Source of the DNA: Isoetes taiwanensis
Taxonomy: Eukaryota > Streptophyta > Lycopodiopsida > Isoetales > Isoetaceae
Direction of reading: 5' to 3'
NCBI GenBank assembly: GCA_021234155.1
Contig: JAJEKV010000071.1
Span: 4,588,483 to 4,652,482 of the forward strand
Length of the DNA: 64,000 nt
The notes beneath the pieces are model-generated. The model did no database searches. It was not told the DNA's origin and worked only from the letters and a program-made list of their open reading frames with translations. The position numbers and the translations under genes were made by a program. The stretch's first letter is position 1; the number at the start of each line of letters is the position of its first letter. Of the stretch, positions 11,434 to 23,475 are shown in pieces.

Positions 11434-11716
11434 AGAATAGCATAGAACACTATAGTTTTGACTCCGAAGCTGTAAGTGAGAAAGGATTTTTGCGCCCATT
11501 GCAAGCTCTCCCAATCACTAGCACTAATGGCAAGCCCCCATGTTTCAGGACCGTACAGTAAAACATGATCTACTAAAGCCCGAAACAAATGGGCTTTTTG
11601 TGACTAGTCACGAATGTTTGCACGAAAATAATTCTTTTGCATGGCATAGAGTGCTCTCCAACCAGCAGTCACATGCTTGGTGAAGAAGTAATTTTTGAAG
11701 CAGCTTCAAAGTTATG
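11434..11716 (-). pseudogene. LINE reverse transcriptase C-terminal fragment
   Basis: One minus-strand frame with a single stop reads ALYAMQKNYFRANIRD, then after the stop AHLFRALVDHVLLYGPETWG and SDWESLQWAQKSF. This is the region after the RT palm in plant LINEs. It is homologous to, but clearly diverged from, the matching part of the LINE at 19013-20130. Confidence 0.7.
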
Positions 11717-12406
11717 AAAACTACTATGCCTATTCTCAATGGTGGAGGAAGTGAAAGGCTTGACACTTCATGGCTACTCATTCTGGTGATGATTTAGAAA
11801 ACTAAATGTGGATAAGAAGTCTTTAGAATCTTAATCATCCCCACTGAAGTCCCAAGGTTCTTTTTTTAACTGAGATTATTTTTTTCTAGGCATGCCAAAG
11901 AAGAATTTTCTGACTCTGCAATTCAAAGGCTAAAATGTTTTTAGGCTCTTTAACTGGTGCTATACTTTTTGAAGTTTTAATGCAATAATATTTTCCAAGC
12001 AAGACATGGAAAATGAGCATATATTCATAGCTTGAGCGAATGTCTTTGAATTATGGCATCTTTGGTAAAACGAGTTTTGTTGAAATTATTATGAAACTAC
12101 ACTTTTTAATTCATGTACAAGATGCCACTATAATGTGGCTGACCTAAGATTTGCAATGGTGTAATTGGATATTCGTATGTGAGTATGTTATTTTGCTGAC
12201 GGTGGCAAGGGGGATTCGAAACCCTGGAATGTAGGCCGAGCATCCTCTGCTCGGTTGGTCGGAACTGGTAGTGTTGCCATAGGGTGCTCCAGGGATGGCG
12301 GAGCTACTGAGGCCATAAATACAATATCTCAAATTTGGAAGTTTGACCAAACAAATAATTATGAGCCTGGGGAGTCGAACCCCAGTACAAGTTCCGACGC
12401 TCATCC
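11717..12406. other. No gene seen; two tRNA B-box-like sites
   Basis: AT-rich spacer. On the minus strand two RNA polymerase III B-box-like sequences occur, complementary to GGGGGATTCGAAACCC (12209) and GGGGAGTCGAACCCC (12369). They may belong to a SINE or a tRNA-derived repeat, but no complete tRNA fold could be drawn. Confidence 0.35.
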
Positions 12407-12448
12407 AAGCATACTAGGAATCCCAGAAGAGGGATGCCTAGTATGCTT
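12407..12448. repeat. Perfect hairpin downstream of the HUH gene
   Basis: AAGCATACTAGG and CCTAGTATGCTT form a perfect 12-bp stem. Inside it ATCCC and GGGAT add 5 more pairs after one mismatch, leaving a 6-base loop. It lies about 480 bases beyond the 3' end of the HUH endonuclease gene. Confidence 0.85.
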
Positions 12449-12539
12449 AGGGGCTGAAGCCCACTAACAAAGCAAAGAAGTCAGTACCAGCATATCATTT
12501 CAATTACACAATTTGAAATAGCATTCAAAATTTCGGCCA

Positions 12540-12840
12540 CATTATACAGCTGCAGGTACTGCTCAAACTCATTGAACATGTCATATTCACAACACACAAT
12601 TCTGATTAACAACTGCAGCCTGCTCAAACTTGCTCAACACGTCACATTTACAACCAAATACCACAACCAATTTTAGAGCCAGCAAAGCGTACATACCTGT
12701 CAACCAATTGTAGCCTGCTCAAACTTATTCAACACGTTATTTACCACAACCAATTTCAGAAGTAGCAAAGCATACATACCTGTTAAGCAATTCCAGCCTG
12801 CTCAAACTTATTGAACACGTTATTTAGAAGGAAAGCATAC
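12540..12840. repeat. Minisatellite, about 3 units of about 100 bp
   Basis: The core CTGCTCAAACTTATTCAACACG recurs with small changes at about 12550, 12617, 12715 and 12798. Between copies CATACATACCTGT and ACCACAACCAATTT also recur. It lies in the 3' flank of the HUH gene. Confidence 0.7.
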
Positions 12841-12929
12841 CTATTATTTCAGCAATACAAATCCAGATGAAGGTTTATCAAGCCCACACACAAAAACAGA
12901 AGCCAACAGAACAAGAACATGTAAAGAGA

Positions 12930-14431
12930 TCAGTTAATAGCGGAGCCACTTTGTGTATGCCTAATAACTGCATCTAGTTGCCGTATTTCTTGCACAAGCA
13001 AGACCCTCGCAAGGCTCATATGAGAGCGCAAGATGTGCAACTCAGAAACGGGCACCCCCAACTGATCCCACTCCACAACAGATATGGCATTGTTAATTGA
13101 GGCATAAAACCCTCTAAGCTGCCGCCTAAGCAAGCGCAAGGATGCCGCAATCCTTTGCACCTCAGTTCCAACCTGGATAACACTATTCACGAACTCTTGA
13201 GCAGAAAATGCTACCTCAGACTCAGCCGAGAACACAACAGGGTCCAGATGGGATGCTTCTACAGCAGACGAAATAAAAGAGTCAGGCAAAGACACAACAG
13301 GTTGCTCCACACCAGCAACTGGTTCCCCATCAGTCTCCATATTCCCTGCAACTAAAAAGAAAGAAAGCTATGAAAACAAACCCAACTGTACAATGAAGAG
13401 GCAACCAAGATTATCACCCAACAGCCATGGTACATTCACCCTTGTGCACAGGGATGAAATCCATACCAGGCTGAAGAATCACAACATCATCACTATCTCC
13501 ACTATAAGAAGCATCATGAATATCCTCAAAGTTATTATCTTGTTCATCAACAAGAATAGCATCATCCCAATACCGCCTCCTCCCAATCCCATTCCTTTCC
13601 ACAGGTACAAAACCTGCTGGCAGCCCAAACAAAATTGTCCTCATATCCGATGGCATGCAGTGACTAGGATTGAGCACATGCAGCCCGGACACGGTACTCA
13701 TTAATATGGGCAGTGTTAGAAGGGATAATCCAAGAACTAGACAATGTAAATTTTCCAGAACGAATCATCCTGGCCAGTGTATACAATAAGCTAGCAGTCA
13801 ATCTACGGTTCCCGTGGTAGTTCACAAAATGGGCAGCTCAATTCAACAAGTTTTTTTTATCAAGAACAACTAAATTTTTTGTATCACCAGCTCCCCATCT
13901 CAAATACAAATCCTTACCTTTCTCGATGGAAGCCTCACTCACATTATGAAGATGGCAGACATAATGAATCTTTCCCACATCCTTCATACAATACCCAATC
14001 ATACCCTCAAAACAATGAAGACGAGTATTCTTAAGGGCTTTGCACACCAATATCACACCAGGAGGCTTACAAACCCAATTAAAATCTTTTTTTATGGCAT
14101 CATTCATGGCTCTAGGATTTTTAAACCGGGCTCTAAACACAGCCTGACAATGCAAATGATCTACAGTAGCACCACGTTCCATGGCCACAGCTCCAGCAAC
14201 ACACCTCCGATTACAAAATCCCACAAGACCATCATAAAAACTCATGGGCACATCTTGCCCAAACAGACCTAAGGTAACACTCACATCTATAAGATTCCAG
14301 TCCTGCTCAACAGAAAAACCACAGCCATTCTCTTGGGAATTGGAAGAACTCAGGTTTACAATGTGGCTCACAGAACCAGGGACAGAGCAATCAACACTCT
14401 TCCCCTTTCTCGCTGTCCTCTTCAGAGACAT
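12930..14431 (-). pseudogene. Replitron-like HUH (Rep) endonuclease, broken
   Basis: Minus strand, start ATG at 14431. The first 197 residues contain a rolling-circle Rep-type HUH domain: a motif-I-like strand (LIDVSVTLGLFG), motif II with the metal-binding histidines (DHLHCQAVF), and motif III with the catalytic tyrosine (MIGYCMKD). No helicase domain is seen, so this is neither a Helitron nor an intact CRESS virus Rep. The frame stops at TGA 13838-13840 but continues after it with coherent sequence, so this looks like a nonsense change. A second frame (13414-13701) and a last exon (12930-13340) follow; a 70-base intron with TTGCAG as acceptor plausibly joins these two. The protein ends in Leu/Arg-rich helices. 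Replitrons are eukaryotic transposons with a single-tyrosine HUH transposase. The assignment rests on motifs and layout. Confidence 0.6.
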
Positions 14432-14734
14432 GGCAGAAAATCACACACAAAAACAAAGGCAGACAAGAAACACAGCCGGCTTACCTATGTGCCCTTCGAG
14501 AACACTCCACCTCCGATGGTTTGGTTGCATCATAGGGGTAGGTCAAATATAGGGAATTTGACCCTATCTTGACTTCCACTTAAGGGCTGGAATTTCACCC
14601 CATGGCATATGCTTTGACATATGCCACCATCGGATGGTCCCAAAAAAATAATAGACACCCCAAATGATAATACACCCCAAACGATAATACCTCCGTAATT
14701 TAGCAAGTCCATTTTATGTTTTATAAGAAGTTTC

Positions 14735-14788
14735 GTGGGCTTTTACGCTGTGTAAGGGGCGAGGTGCGAGGTGAGCGTAAAAGCCCAC
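14735..14788. repeat. 15-bp perfect inverted repeat upstream of the HUH gene
   Basis: GTGGGCTTTTACGCT (14735-14749) and AGCGTAAAAGCCCAC (14774-14788) form a perfect stem with a 24-base G-rich loop. It lies about 300 bases before the HUH gene start. Confidence 0.85.
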
Positions 14789-14992
14789 ATAGTTCATAAA
14801 CTCTGACACAAGGGATAGGACAAGAGGAACATGTATTTAATGCATGTGTTTTTTGTTACACGAATCATTTGAGATGGTCAAGATTGTCTATCCACACAAT
14901 TTGAGACACTAAAGGATAACCATGGACATAGAGGATTTGAGACAGCCTATGAGTTACACTTGATAGGCTTGAAGGAGAGCGATTGATAGAAT

Positions 14993-15216
14993 TTGTGGTT
15001 GTGCTATGCTCTAGCTAGGTAGAAAATAACAATGTCAAAAAGAGACGAATTCGCAAGGAAAACATAATTTGTGGTGGTTCTATGCTCTAACTGGGTCGAG
15101 AATAACAATGTCAAAGAGAGATGGCATGTCAAAGAGAGATGGATTGGCAAAGGAAAACACTGGGTAGAGAATAACAATGTCAAAGAGAGATGGATTTGCA
15201 AGGAAAACATAGGCTA
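14993..15216 (+). repeat. Tandem repeat, 3-4 degenerate copies
   Basis: AATAACAATGTCAAAGAGAG followed by ATGGATTTGCAAGGAAAACA recurs at about 15026, 15100 and 15170, with a partial copy between. It contains no convincing gene. Confidence 0.7.
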
Positions 15217-16597
15217 CAAGACGCGTAGTGAACTTTGGAAGAAAAAAAAATGGCGAACTTTAGAAGAAGAAAAAGTTAGGAAATGGAAATCTATGAAAAG
15301 CCCAAAGATGTGGGCTACAAGACTAGACTATGGCATTAGCATAACCGTCCCCTATTCAAGGCCAGGCCAAATAGTCATCCAGTCCAGCGCCATACTCCAC
15401 TTATACACATCACCCGCCCTTTCTTTCCAATTCAAATAAGGGCAGCTGGATCTTTTAACCTGTCATCATCTTACCTTGACTGAATCCCCCACTTTCTTAC
15501 TCATCCAATCCATATGAATAGCTTTTAATCCACGAATTTGGCATTCGCCCACCTCGATGATCCTGCTGATCCGCTAAAAAGCAGTCTAATCTGCTGTATA
15601 GCTTTTTCTCGTTAATCCGGGCTCTTTTTTTACCGCCCACGAGCCTAATCAGTCTTAAACCCTAGACCTAAGGCTTAATCTTGAACAGAGGATTAATTTT
15701 TTAACGTATGCGGTAATATCCAAGAAGTTTCTGGCCTGTTATAAAGCTTGATTAAGCGCCATTTGGATAGAACAAAGATCTGCATTAATCACTGTGTGGT
15801 GGTGTTTTTTTGGCTAACTCTATCTATTTCAAGGGAACAGAGGCAGCAGAAGCTCGGCATCGCCTTTATACTTTTGAGTCAGAAGGAAAGAGGGCATCCA
15901 GTGATTGGGGTGTCAGGTTAGGGATCTGTTTGATCTACAAAATGATGAAAGGCGAGGCATGTGAAGGGACAGTTTCAAAGACTGTTGAGATCACAGGGCT
16001 GTGCAAAAGAAGCAGTTGAAGCGACGCATTGGATGATGATTGCACTACTCATGCCCTTCTGACTGTACTTAAAAAAGTGCTACCCCTGTTCTTGGAGCTC
16101 TCTTCTGTTTTGCCCTTTCCTTTCTGGCCGTCTGTGTTCTGCTGCAAAACCAGGACACTTCTTGGTTTGCCTCAACGTTTATGCCCTTTAAAGCTACCTC
16201 TGTGGAGCTTTTTGTCATCACTGACCGCCATTTCTTCCAACCGCCTGCTCTCCTTCCTTCAAGCTCGCTGTTTCTGAGTTGGGTTTCAGAGATTTTTGTT
16301 GAAAATGCTCAGGCTTCACCAGGATAACGGTTTTTAAATTGGATTTATGAGAAGTTTTGCATACTTGTGGTGCCAAAGGCTCAAAATTGATCAGGGTAAC
16401 TGTTTCTGAATTGGGTTTTAGACATTCTCCTTGCCAACAGGCTCATATTTTATCAAGTTTGCTGTCTAGTGGTACTTGCAGTTGATTTTTATCCTCCTTG
16501 CAAACAGGCAGCCGATTTGGAGAAACATTTCATCATATCAGGACAAAATTTCTCACAGAAAACTCTAGTTTAGAGTGTGTTCTTCTGGTTTAGATCT
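15217..16597 (+). other. Upstream region of the PADRE gene
   Basis: No other gene is recognised. The stretch from about 16030 is pyrimidine-rich and ends in the probable 5' leader of the PADRE gene. Short frames at 15810-16019 and 16029-16277 have no recognisable motifs. Confidence 0.4.
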
Positions 16598-17443
16598 ATG
16601 GGGAATTGCCAGGCATCAGATGCAGCCACAGCAGTGCTAGAATACCCAGATGGTAGAATTGAGAAGCTCTACTGGAGCATTACTGCAAGGCAGCTTATGA
16701 TTCAGAACCCTGGCCACTATGTTGCAGTCTATGTTTATAGCCAAGATGGAACAACATCAAGCCAAAAGACTAGACTCAAAATTTTGCCTCCTTCTTCCAT
16801 CCTTAATGTTGGAAACTACTACCGCCTCATCAGCTTCCAAGGTCAGACCATAGTTTTCACTCTCTTTCCTTCTAGCCTTGAATGCCTGGATTGTTTATGA
16901 ATTTTGCATCTGGTTTTACTTCCAGAAGTAATGGGAGAATTCGCGGAGAAAAAAGCACGTAAATTATCGCAATTGAAAGGCAAGCAAATCTTGCCTGGAT
17001 CTAAGATCTCTCCTGAGACTCAATCTTATGTTTCTAAGACTCCTGCACTTAAGAAACAGGTAGATACCTTGTTCCCTTGAAAAAGCATTTATTTAAGCGC
17101 TGTAACTCTTAAAAAGTCATATATGCTATTTGGTAGGTGTGGACATTAGAGTACCATGTGTAAGTTATGTTAGGTTCCTCCTTATTGTTCTTCAGTATAT
17201 TAAAATCACTTCCTTTTGTTTTTTCTACTACTTGTTCTTTATAAGATATCAATTGTTCCTGTTTTTACTTACATATGATCATCTCATATTTTTTTGTTTG
17301 AATTTAAGGTGTCTTCGACGGAGCCGAAGAATGAACAAGAATCTGAGGATGGCACCTCGTCAAAGGCTGCATTAACAATTCTGTCTTACAGACCACAATG
17401 GAGGCCATCTTTGCAGAGCATATCAGAATCAACACAAGTGTGA
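16598..17443 (+). CDS. PADRE/DUF4228 domain protein, 170 residues, 3 exons
   Basis: Exons 16598-16841, 16926-17059 and 17309-17443 join in frame with GT-AG borders, giving 513 bases. The protein starts MGNCQASDAATAVLEYPDGR. The MGNC start is the classic plant site for N-myristoylation and palmitoylation, so it is likely membrane-tethered. The DUF4228 (PADRE) hallmark blocks follow: EYPDGRIEKLYWS, VMIQNPGHYVAV-like sequence (here LMIQNPGHYVAVYV), and a KTRLKILPP strand. The C-terminus ends LSYRPQWRPSLQSISE, the family's conserved tail. The start chosen is the ATG that makes MGNC; an upstream in-frame ATG at 16577 would bury it. PADRE genes in flowering plants often respond to pathogens and stress; the molecular role is unknown. 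No lesion is seen, so it is probably functional. Confidence 0.88.
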
Positions 17444-18624
17444 AAATCAGAGCACAACGGAGCGAGAAACTTGTAGACTTTTTGAAACTGCACTACATAT
17501 GTACACATCTTCAAGCCTGATGCTTCTTTTCCAAGGATTATGTACAGACCTATCAACTTCTTGGGATTCAAAAGTGTTTGGCCAATTTGATCCTGGAGCA
17601 GTTTTCAAGAAACCAGTTTTCTTTTTAGAGGAATCTGATGTTGATGTTCTTGCATTATTCTAATGACAAATACATTATTTGTGAAGGGTCCTGACTTCGA
17701 CTTTGTCCATAACAGTGCATCGAAAAGATACAAAGAAAAGAAAGAGGGCAGAGATGCAACATATAGATTTAATATATGGTCTGAATTAAGTATAGGAAGT
17801 AGGGCAACTACCTTTTAAGACAGGAGGGACAAATATTTTGCACCTGCCATTGTTGGTCAATTTATTGCAAAGGTTAGGTTGTCTTTGGACATGGGTCCTA
17901 TGGTTTGTATCCTATGGTTTGTAGGTTACCATCAAGGACTGCTTCCTTGCATTGGCATCATGCAAAATTATTACATGTCTATCAACAGACCATCCTAACT
18001 CAGTGTCCTTATCGACAAATCTTTGAGAGGCCTCCAATCCGCGAAAATCTCATGCATAAACAACAATTCTTCAATCAATTTAAATTGACCCAAAGCAACA
18101 TTGGGGCCCATTTCAATAAAGATGCTTTTGAGAGTTAGAGCTTTTGGACAAGCAAAAAAGTATCAAGACATAATCTTACAATCAAGAGAAACTTGTGTAG
18201 AATGTCCATCAAGGTTACACCTCGCCATTACCATATTCATGAGCAAGAATATTATTGCTACGACATTAAAACTAATCATTGGGTAAAATAATGGAATTTT
18301 ATAGTGTAAAAATATCAAAGAGTAGAGTAGATGGGTTTTTTTAGGGTTTCTTCACGAGTAGCTTGATGGGTTTCAATAAATTATTTCTTAGTCTTGTGCT
18401 TATTTAAGAAGACTTGAATAGATTGGTAAAAATTATCTTATTGATTACAGGAAGCCAAGAGCTAGGGTTAGATTAAGGACGACTGTGGGTATAATCATGA
18501 TGAAACCAATGTGGTCATATGTGACCACGGAGTTGTCAAAGGGAATGATAGCTGGAGAATTAATAAAATAGATGCCAGATCAAGCGAATAAAAGGGTGGA
18601 AATTGTAGAACAAATATGAGATAA
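17444..18624. other. 3' flank of the PADRE gene, no gene seen
   Basis: AT-rich sequence with the probable 3' UTR at its start. Short frames at 17905-18286 show no motifs or splice-supported structure. Confidence 0.4.
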
Positions 18625-18785
18625 ATGCATCCGATTGGACATATGGCGCACACGCTACACCATTGCTTTATTGGGTCCTGCAGCCAACCACCTTAAATTA
18701 ATGTCACTCTAGGTGGTCTCAAACTTGAGACATATTTGTTCTAGGAATAGTGCGTTACCACTAGATCAAATGCCCATATGCTAAT
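18625..18785 (-). repeat. tRNA-derived SINE-like fragment
   Basis: On the minus strand GATCTAGTGGTAACGC fits an RNA polymerase III A box of plant SINEs. About 30 bases on, AGTTTGAGACC resembles a worn B box (GGTTCGANNCC). Spacing and order fit a tRNA-derived SINE head. No poly(A) or target duplication was found. Confidence 0.42.
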
Positions 18786-18987
18786 TTTTAGAAGGAAAAA
18801 TGTATTGGTGTGTTTGAGGTAAATGACCAAATTAAACGAATAATTAACATCAATGACAGTATTCTATCTGCCATTAAACAAACATTCCCTTCAAGATCAA
18901 TAAAAATGAACTGAACTACTGGTTTCAAACAATTCTTGGAGAAGCTTTCATACTGAAATTGATCTTGGATGGGGATGGACAATCTAA

Positions 18988-19012
18988 AAGAATAGAATAG
19001 AATAGAATATGA
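18988..19012. repeat. (AGAAT)n tract at a LINE 3' end
   Basis: Four AGAAT/AATAG units followed by ATGATTTT abut the LINE 3' terminus at 19013. On the LINE strand this is an ATTCT-type tail. Confidence 0.75.
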
Positions 19013-20130
19013 TTTTATCGTCCACGGAGACCAACCGGCCTATGGGACCCAAGTACAAAAGAGAGCAAAAGAGGACGTATTACTACCGGGATTAAAAACC
19101 CTCACCGAAAGGGTTTTGGGAAAAACCTTAGTAGCAATAAGGATCTTTCGACATCTTCGCACGCTTATATACATAATCACAAGTACGGTGAGGTTAATGC
19201 CTGGACGGGGGGCATAAGCGAGTCCGCGTATCCATTACTTCCTCGAGGTACGATCCCAACAAGCCTCTGAGGCCGTGCTTTCAGTAGCTCATGCAAGGCA
19301 CGATGGGGCACAACTAACCGAGCATACCGAGGCCGGATATGCTCGTGGCCGGACAGGGCCTGGAGGGCGTGACTTTCATCCTCAATGGTGCCCTGTTGGC
19401 GGCATTGCCGGACTCTGTCCTCACGCGGCTCCCGAATCCATCTCCCCGTCTCAATGCGAGGTGGTGTGCACTGCGCGAATGGAAGCAATCACCCTGCGCT
19501 TTTTCATGGGTAGATGGGTGCGGGTAGTGGTGTGGGCCCCTCGTGAGCATGGGATTAACTCATTGTCGATAATTTGCCACCTTGACATGTGATGGGGCCT
19601 CGCAGATCCCAAAGCTTGGCCATGAAGCAAGCATCAGAAATTGCTTCAAGGGTGGCGTTCCTTGATGTATGCACCGGTCCACATCGTGTGTGCGCACATT
19701 CCATAGCGAGAACCACGGGCTTGCTTGTCTTTCCAAAGATGCTTTGAGTCGCCGGCGGGCCCATCGCCACCGCCAAAGCAAGGTTGGGCAGCGGGCTTCA
19801 TCCATAGCCACCACCTTCCTCGAAGTAAATAATGTGACGTTCAGTAGCGACCCTCTCAGAATGGAAGGAAGCCTGTCTCCCGGAGCAAGATCGATATGGG
19901 ACCGTGGATTTCACTCCCGGTGCCCGGCCAAGAAGGCCTTACGTACTGCTCTAGATCGTTCCAAGTGGTGAGGGATATCAGCGGCCCCCCACTACGCCCC
20001 ATAGAGGAGGACCGGTTCAACCAAGTCCACGAACAAGTGTGCCCGGTGACCCCATGCATACTCGCCTTGTGGATGTTGTTTTGCATTGCATCTGGGGCTT
20101 TCCGACTGCGGTGACCGTAACTCCGATGGA
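19013..20130 (-). mobile_element. LINE 3' relic (second copy)
   Basis: Begins with the same TTTATCGTCCACGGAGACCA as the relic at 8274, so both end at the same family 3' terminus. Minus-strand frames around 19860-20086 contain QNNIHKASM and GGPLISLTTWNDLEQYV, and around 19560-19776 VLAMECAHT. These correspond to the region after the reverse transcriptase palm. Many frame breaks are present, and the 5' part is missing. Confidence 0.68.
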
Positions 20131-20383
20131 TGCATCCCGGTGTGTTGTAGTAGAAAACTCAATGCCCAAATACTTATAAGACTGAGCCACCTCCACTACC
20201 TGCTCCAGAGAACCATTAACTCTTTAATGGTATGTAATGCTCCTTTTATAGAATCAGAACTTCAAAATTTGAATACATAAGCTTCAAAATCTTAATGCAG
20301 AATCCCAAAATTCTCATAAACAATATAAAGAAAATGGTCTCTTCCTATCACACAGTCGTTACTTGCTTCGTGTTTAGAGGTGT

Positions 20384-20839
20384 GTGCTCTTATGCAAGCA
20401 GGGTCTCCAGCCACGCCACTTCATCACTGATCATAATTTCACCCTGCGAACCCTGTTGAAAGATAGCAAGAATCATCGACAAGACTTGTATTGTTGTTTT
20501 GTGGACTTCCCCAAAGCATTTGACACTGTGCCACAGGACAAGATGTGGGACAGATTGAGGCAGTTAAAGGCCCCAGTATCAATAGCATTGGAGTACGCCA
20601 AGGCTGTCCACACTCGCGGATGCTCTTTGGCATGTACATTGACCAATTGGAAGCTTAGCTTCTTGAAAGGGAAGGGTGAAGGGGGCAGGGCTCTACTCTT
20701 GCACCACATAATCCGACAGCTCATCTATGCTAATGACATAGACCTCTTAGCCAGCCATTTATTTAACTTTTTTTTGCAATGTGATTGTATACTAGGCCAT
20801 GGAACTTTTGAAACCGACTTAATAAAAGTGCACAATTGA
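20384..20839 (+). pseudogene. LINE reverse transcriptase fragment
   Basis: A plus-strand frame reads DLYCCFVDFPKAFDTVPQD and later IYANDIDLLAS. These are the two palm motifs of a LINE reverse transcriptase, with the family's DFxKAFDTV and a mutated YADD box (Asn in place of the first Asp). Sequence between them is shortened, so the piece is internally deleted. Its orientation is opposite to the neighbouring LINE at 19013-20130. Confidence 0.8.
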
Positions 20840-23106
20840 GGATGTTTCAATATTTAGAAGGGATGTATTTGATAAGTAACTTGTATAATGTCATTATATA
20901 ATTCCTTCTCAATTTGTTAACTGTTGTAAATAAGTACATTTGCTACAATGATACAAAGATCATTTTCGTTGCTATACATCTTAACAAACTCAAAATGCAA
21001 TTATCTAAGATTGGCTAAAATAGTTGTATATAACATGTTCATTTGGGTCACTGTAGAAACAATGCCTATGTTATACTAGTCCTCAAAATTCGATAAATGA
21101 TTAATTTGTTTTATCCTTCGAAAAAAATGAACCTATTGATACAACTTGCGAGTTAACAACTCACTAAACAATAAAATGTTTGGTGTCTTCAACATTACAT
21201 GTTAAAGTAGCTGTGTGCATCCTTTTCATACGGAAGACTTACACAGTAAAGCAAAGGAAGATCAATTTGGTAAGACGAACGTCGTATGCATCGTGAATAA
21301 GTATGTCATTTTCATACCTATGTGTCATTATTAAACTCAAAATACAGTTAAAGGGAATTTGTCTAAATTAGCTGCATGTAAATTGCTCATAAAGATCACT
21401 ATTTATTTGAGAAAACATATGTTTTAGTATACAAAGGAAAAGCTAGATATGACATTCTTGCCTTTATTATACTAAATGACTAGTCACTCCAATTGGATAA
21501 TTAGTTCCATATCTCACATTATACATCCGATATAGCATTAATCTTTCTCATCTTTTAAAAGAATGAACATGTGATGCAATTTGCGACATCACGATGATAC
21601 ATATGTTATTTTCACTTCTATGCCAAAACAACATATAATTACTAGTTATAGTGCCGCTGGGCATAGGCTAGAAACTTGTAAATGTTTCCGCTTCAATGTT
21701 CACATCCATAAGTAACTGTTTGTAGTTCTAAAACCTCTGATGTAGACAAATACTCTCTATACAAATAAACTTTGCCAACATGTATTTCCAAATAAAGCAC
21801 AAACATGAAAGGGGCAAATGAAAATCCATCAGGACATGACACTAATATGAGACATTCACCCTATGAGTTTTGATTACGTAACAGGTTACAATTATAGTCT
21901 CACATTATGAACATATTAATCTTCTAACAATTCCATTATGTATTATTATGTATTAGGTTCTTCTTTGTCAAGGGGGTTTGTAAGGATATTGAAAAAACTA
22001 AGCTCTTTTTTGTTTGACAATACTTCTCTTAAGCTTGAAGGAAGGAAAGAGGTAGTTAAGAAATGTGTTGGGTCTATGAGACGAAACTGTACAATTACCA
22101 ATATATATGTTGGAACTCATAGTAAGAATGTTAATTGAACATTATAGTAACAATGTAGGAGTGGTATAATAATAAATCAAGTGTATATGCATTGGCTTTC
22201 CATTCAAGGAAAATTGTTGTGTTGTTTGACAGCAATAGGTTCATTTTTTCACAGAAAAATCAGCTTACTTCAATAAGAATTTGAGCACTCTGCCGTGGAA
22301 ATCATGGGTGATATGTAGAGCTGCCTAGCTGGTATTAAAACGTTGTTTGACAATGGATGTCATCAATCCTTCTTAGTCCTATAGTTTAAATAAAATATGG
22401 TACCCAAACTGGTGTAAACTGTTTCATTTTACTATAGGCTTGAACCTTGTTTGCATAAGCCTGCTTCTTTCCACCAGGATTGTGACATATGCCAAGCACG
22501 TGCTATTTACAAAGGCACCCATAATTACCTAGCCCTAAACAACATTCCAACACAAAACGTTAATCCCTACCACCATATCTGCTCGCCTGCTTAGTTTGAA
22601 TCCATTCAGTCCTCCATTTTGCAGTACAAATTTATAAAGCTTAATGTCCACATTATAAGCTATTTCAATTCCCAACATGTAGAGAACCGTATCAAAAAAG
22701 ATCCTATGGTTTCTTACTATTGTAGATTGTGTACAAAAGGCATATGCCTGCCAAGGAGATTTGCTGTAAGAGCTCATGATGTTACTTCTCATTATCAAAA
22801 TTGTAGCTATAGATTAGGAGAACTACTTATATTTCCTCTTCAACAAAGAACAAAAGAAATAATGAAGCACAACCTTATTATCATCTTCAAAAGATTGTTT
22901 GGATGATCCAAACAGTTTCATCATTCAAAATTTATCATAACTACTTGGCAAAATAATTGTTTTACATCAGTCTTCGCTCATATTCTTACCTCAGCATCTC
23001 TATTTTTTGCTTGTGGATATGACATTCACATTATAGAAATAAATATACATCTCCTGCAAAATCCACCTCAAATTAGATGCAGATTAAATTACCTAGAACA
23101 ATAGCC
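20840..23106. other. AT-rich stretch with dispersed repeats, no gene seen
   Basis: No coherent reading frame. Short related blocks containing GATGCAATTTGCGA and CATCCTTTTCATA recur near 21140-21240 and 21530-21600, and again near 37900-38000. They mark an old unclassified dispersed repeat. Confidence 0.45.
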
Positions 23107-23109
23107 TTA

Positions 23110-23475
23110 GGGTCCGGTCACATGATGCTGTCAACAGGGTTCACAAGCCGTCAATGGTAGAAATGGAAGGGGTCACATGCCAAGTTTTGACAGGGAAGAA
23201 ACCCTGTTGATAGCAATCCGTTCAGCGGGCTTCTGCATCGGTTGGAAGCGTTGCCGTCAACAGGGATCTCAGAGATGAGGACAACTGGAAGATTTTGAAG
23301 CACTTGGCAGCAATCCCTCTTCTTGATCAGACACAGGCGCGCCAAATTTTCTTGCCTCCGGTCTTTCTTTGCAACGTGGAACCCTTCCTTTGACAGGATC
23401 ATGTGACCCAAGCAAAAAATTAGGTTCTGTCAGCAACGGCAATCTAACATTACCCGACTTCATGTGACCGGACCC
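23110..23475. mobile_element. PIF/Harbinger-type MITE (Tourist-like), 366 bp
   Basis: Terminal inverted repeats GGGTCCGGTCACATGA (23110-23125) and TCATGTGACCGGACCC (23460-23475) match perfectly. They are flanked by the 3-bp target duplication TTA (23107-23109 and 23476-23478). A TTA duplication and G-rich termini are the signature of PIF/Harbinger MITEs. No coding capacity. Confidence 0.88.

Noticed and set aside
13838-14431. The HUH gene considered as a geminivirus-type Rep integrated in the genome.
   Set aside because: It lacks the superfamily 3 helicase region and coat protein context, has introns, and is bracketed by hairpins; a Replitron-like transposon fits better. A distant viral origin cannot be excluded.
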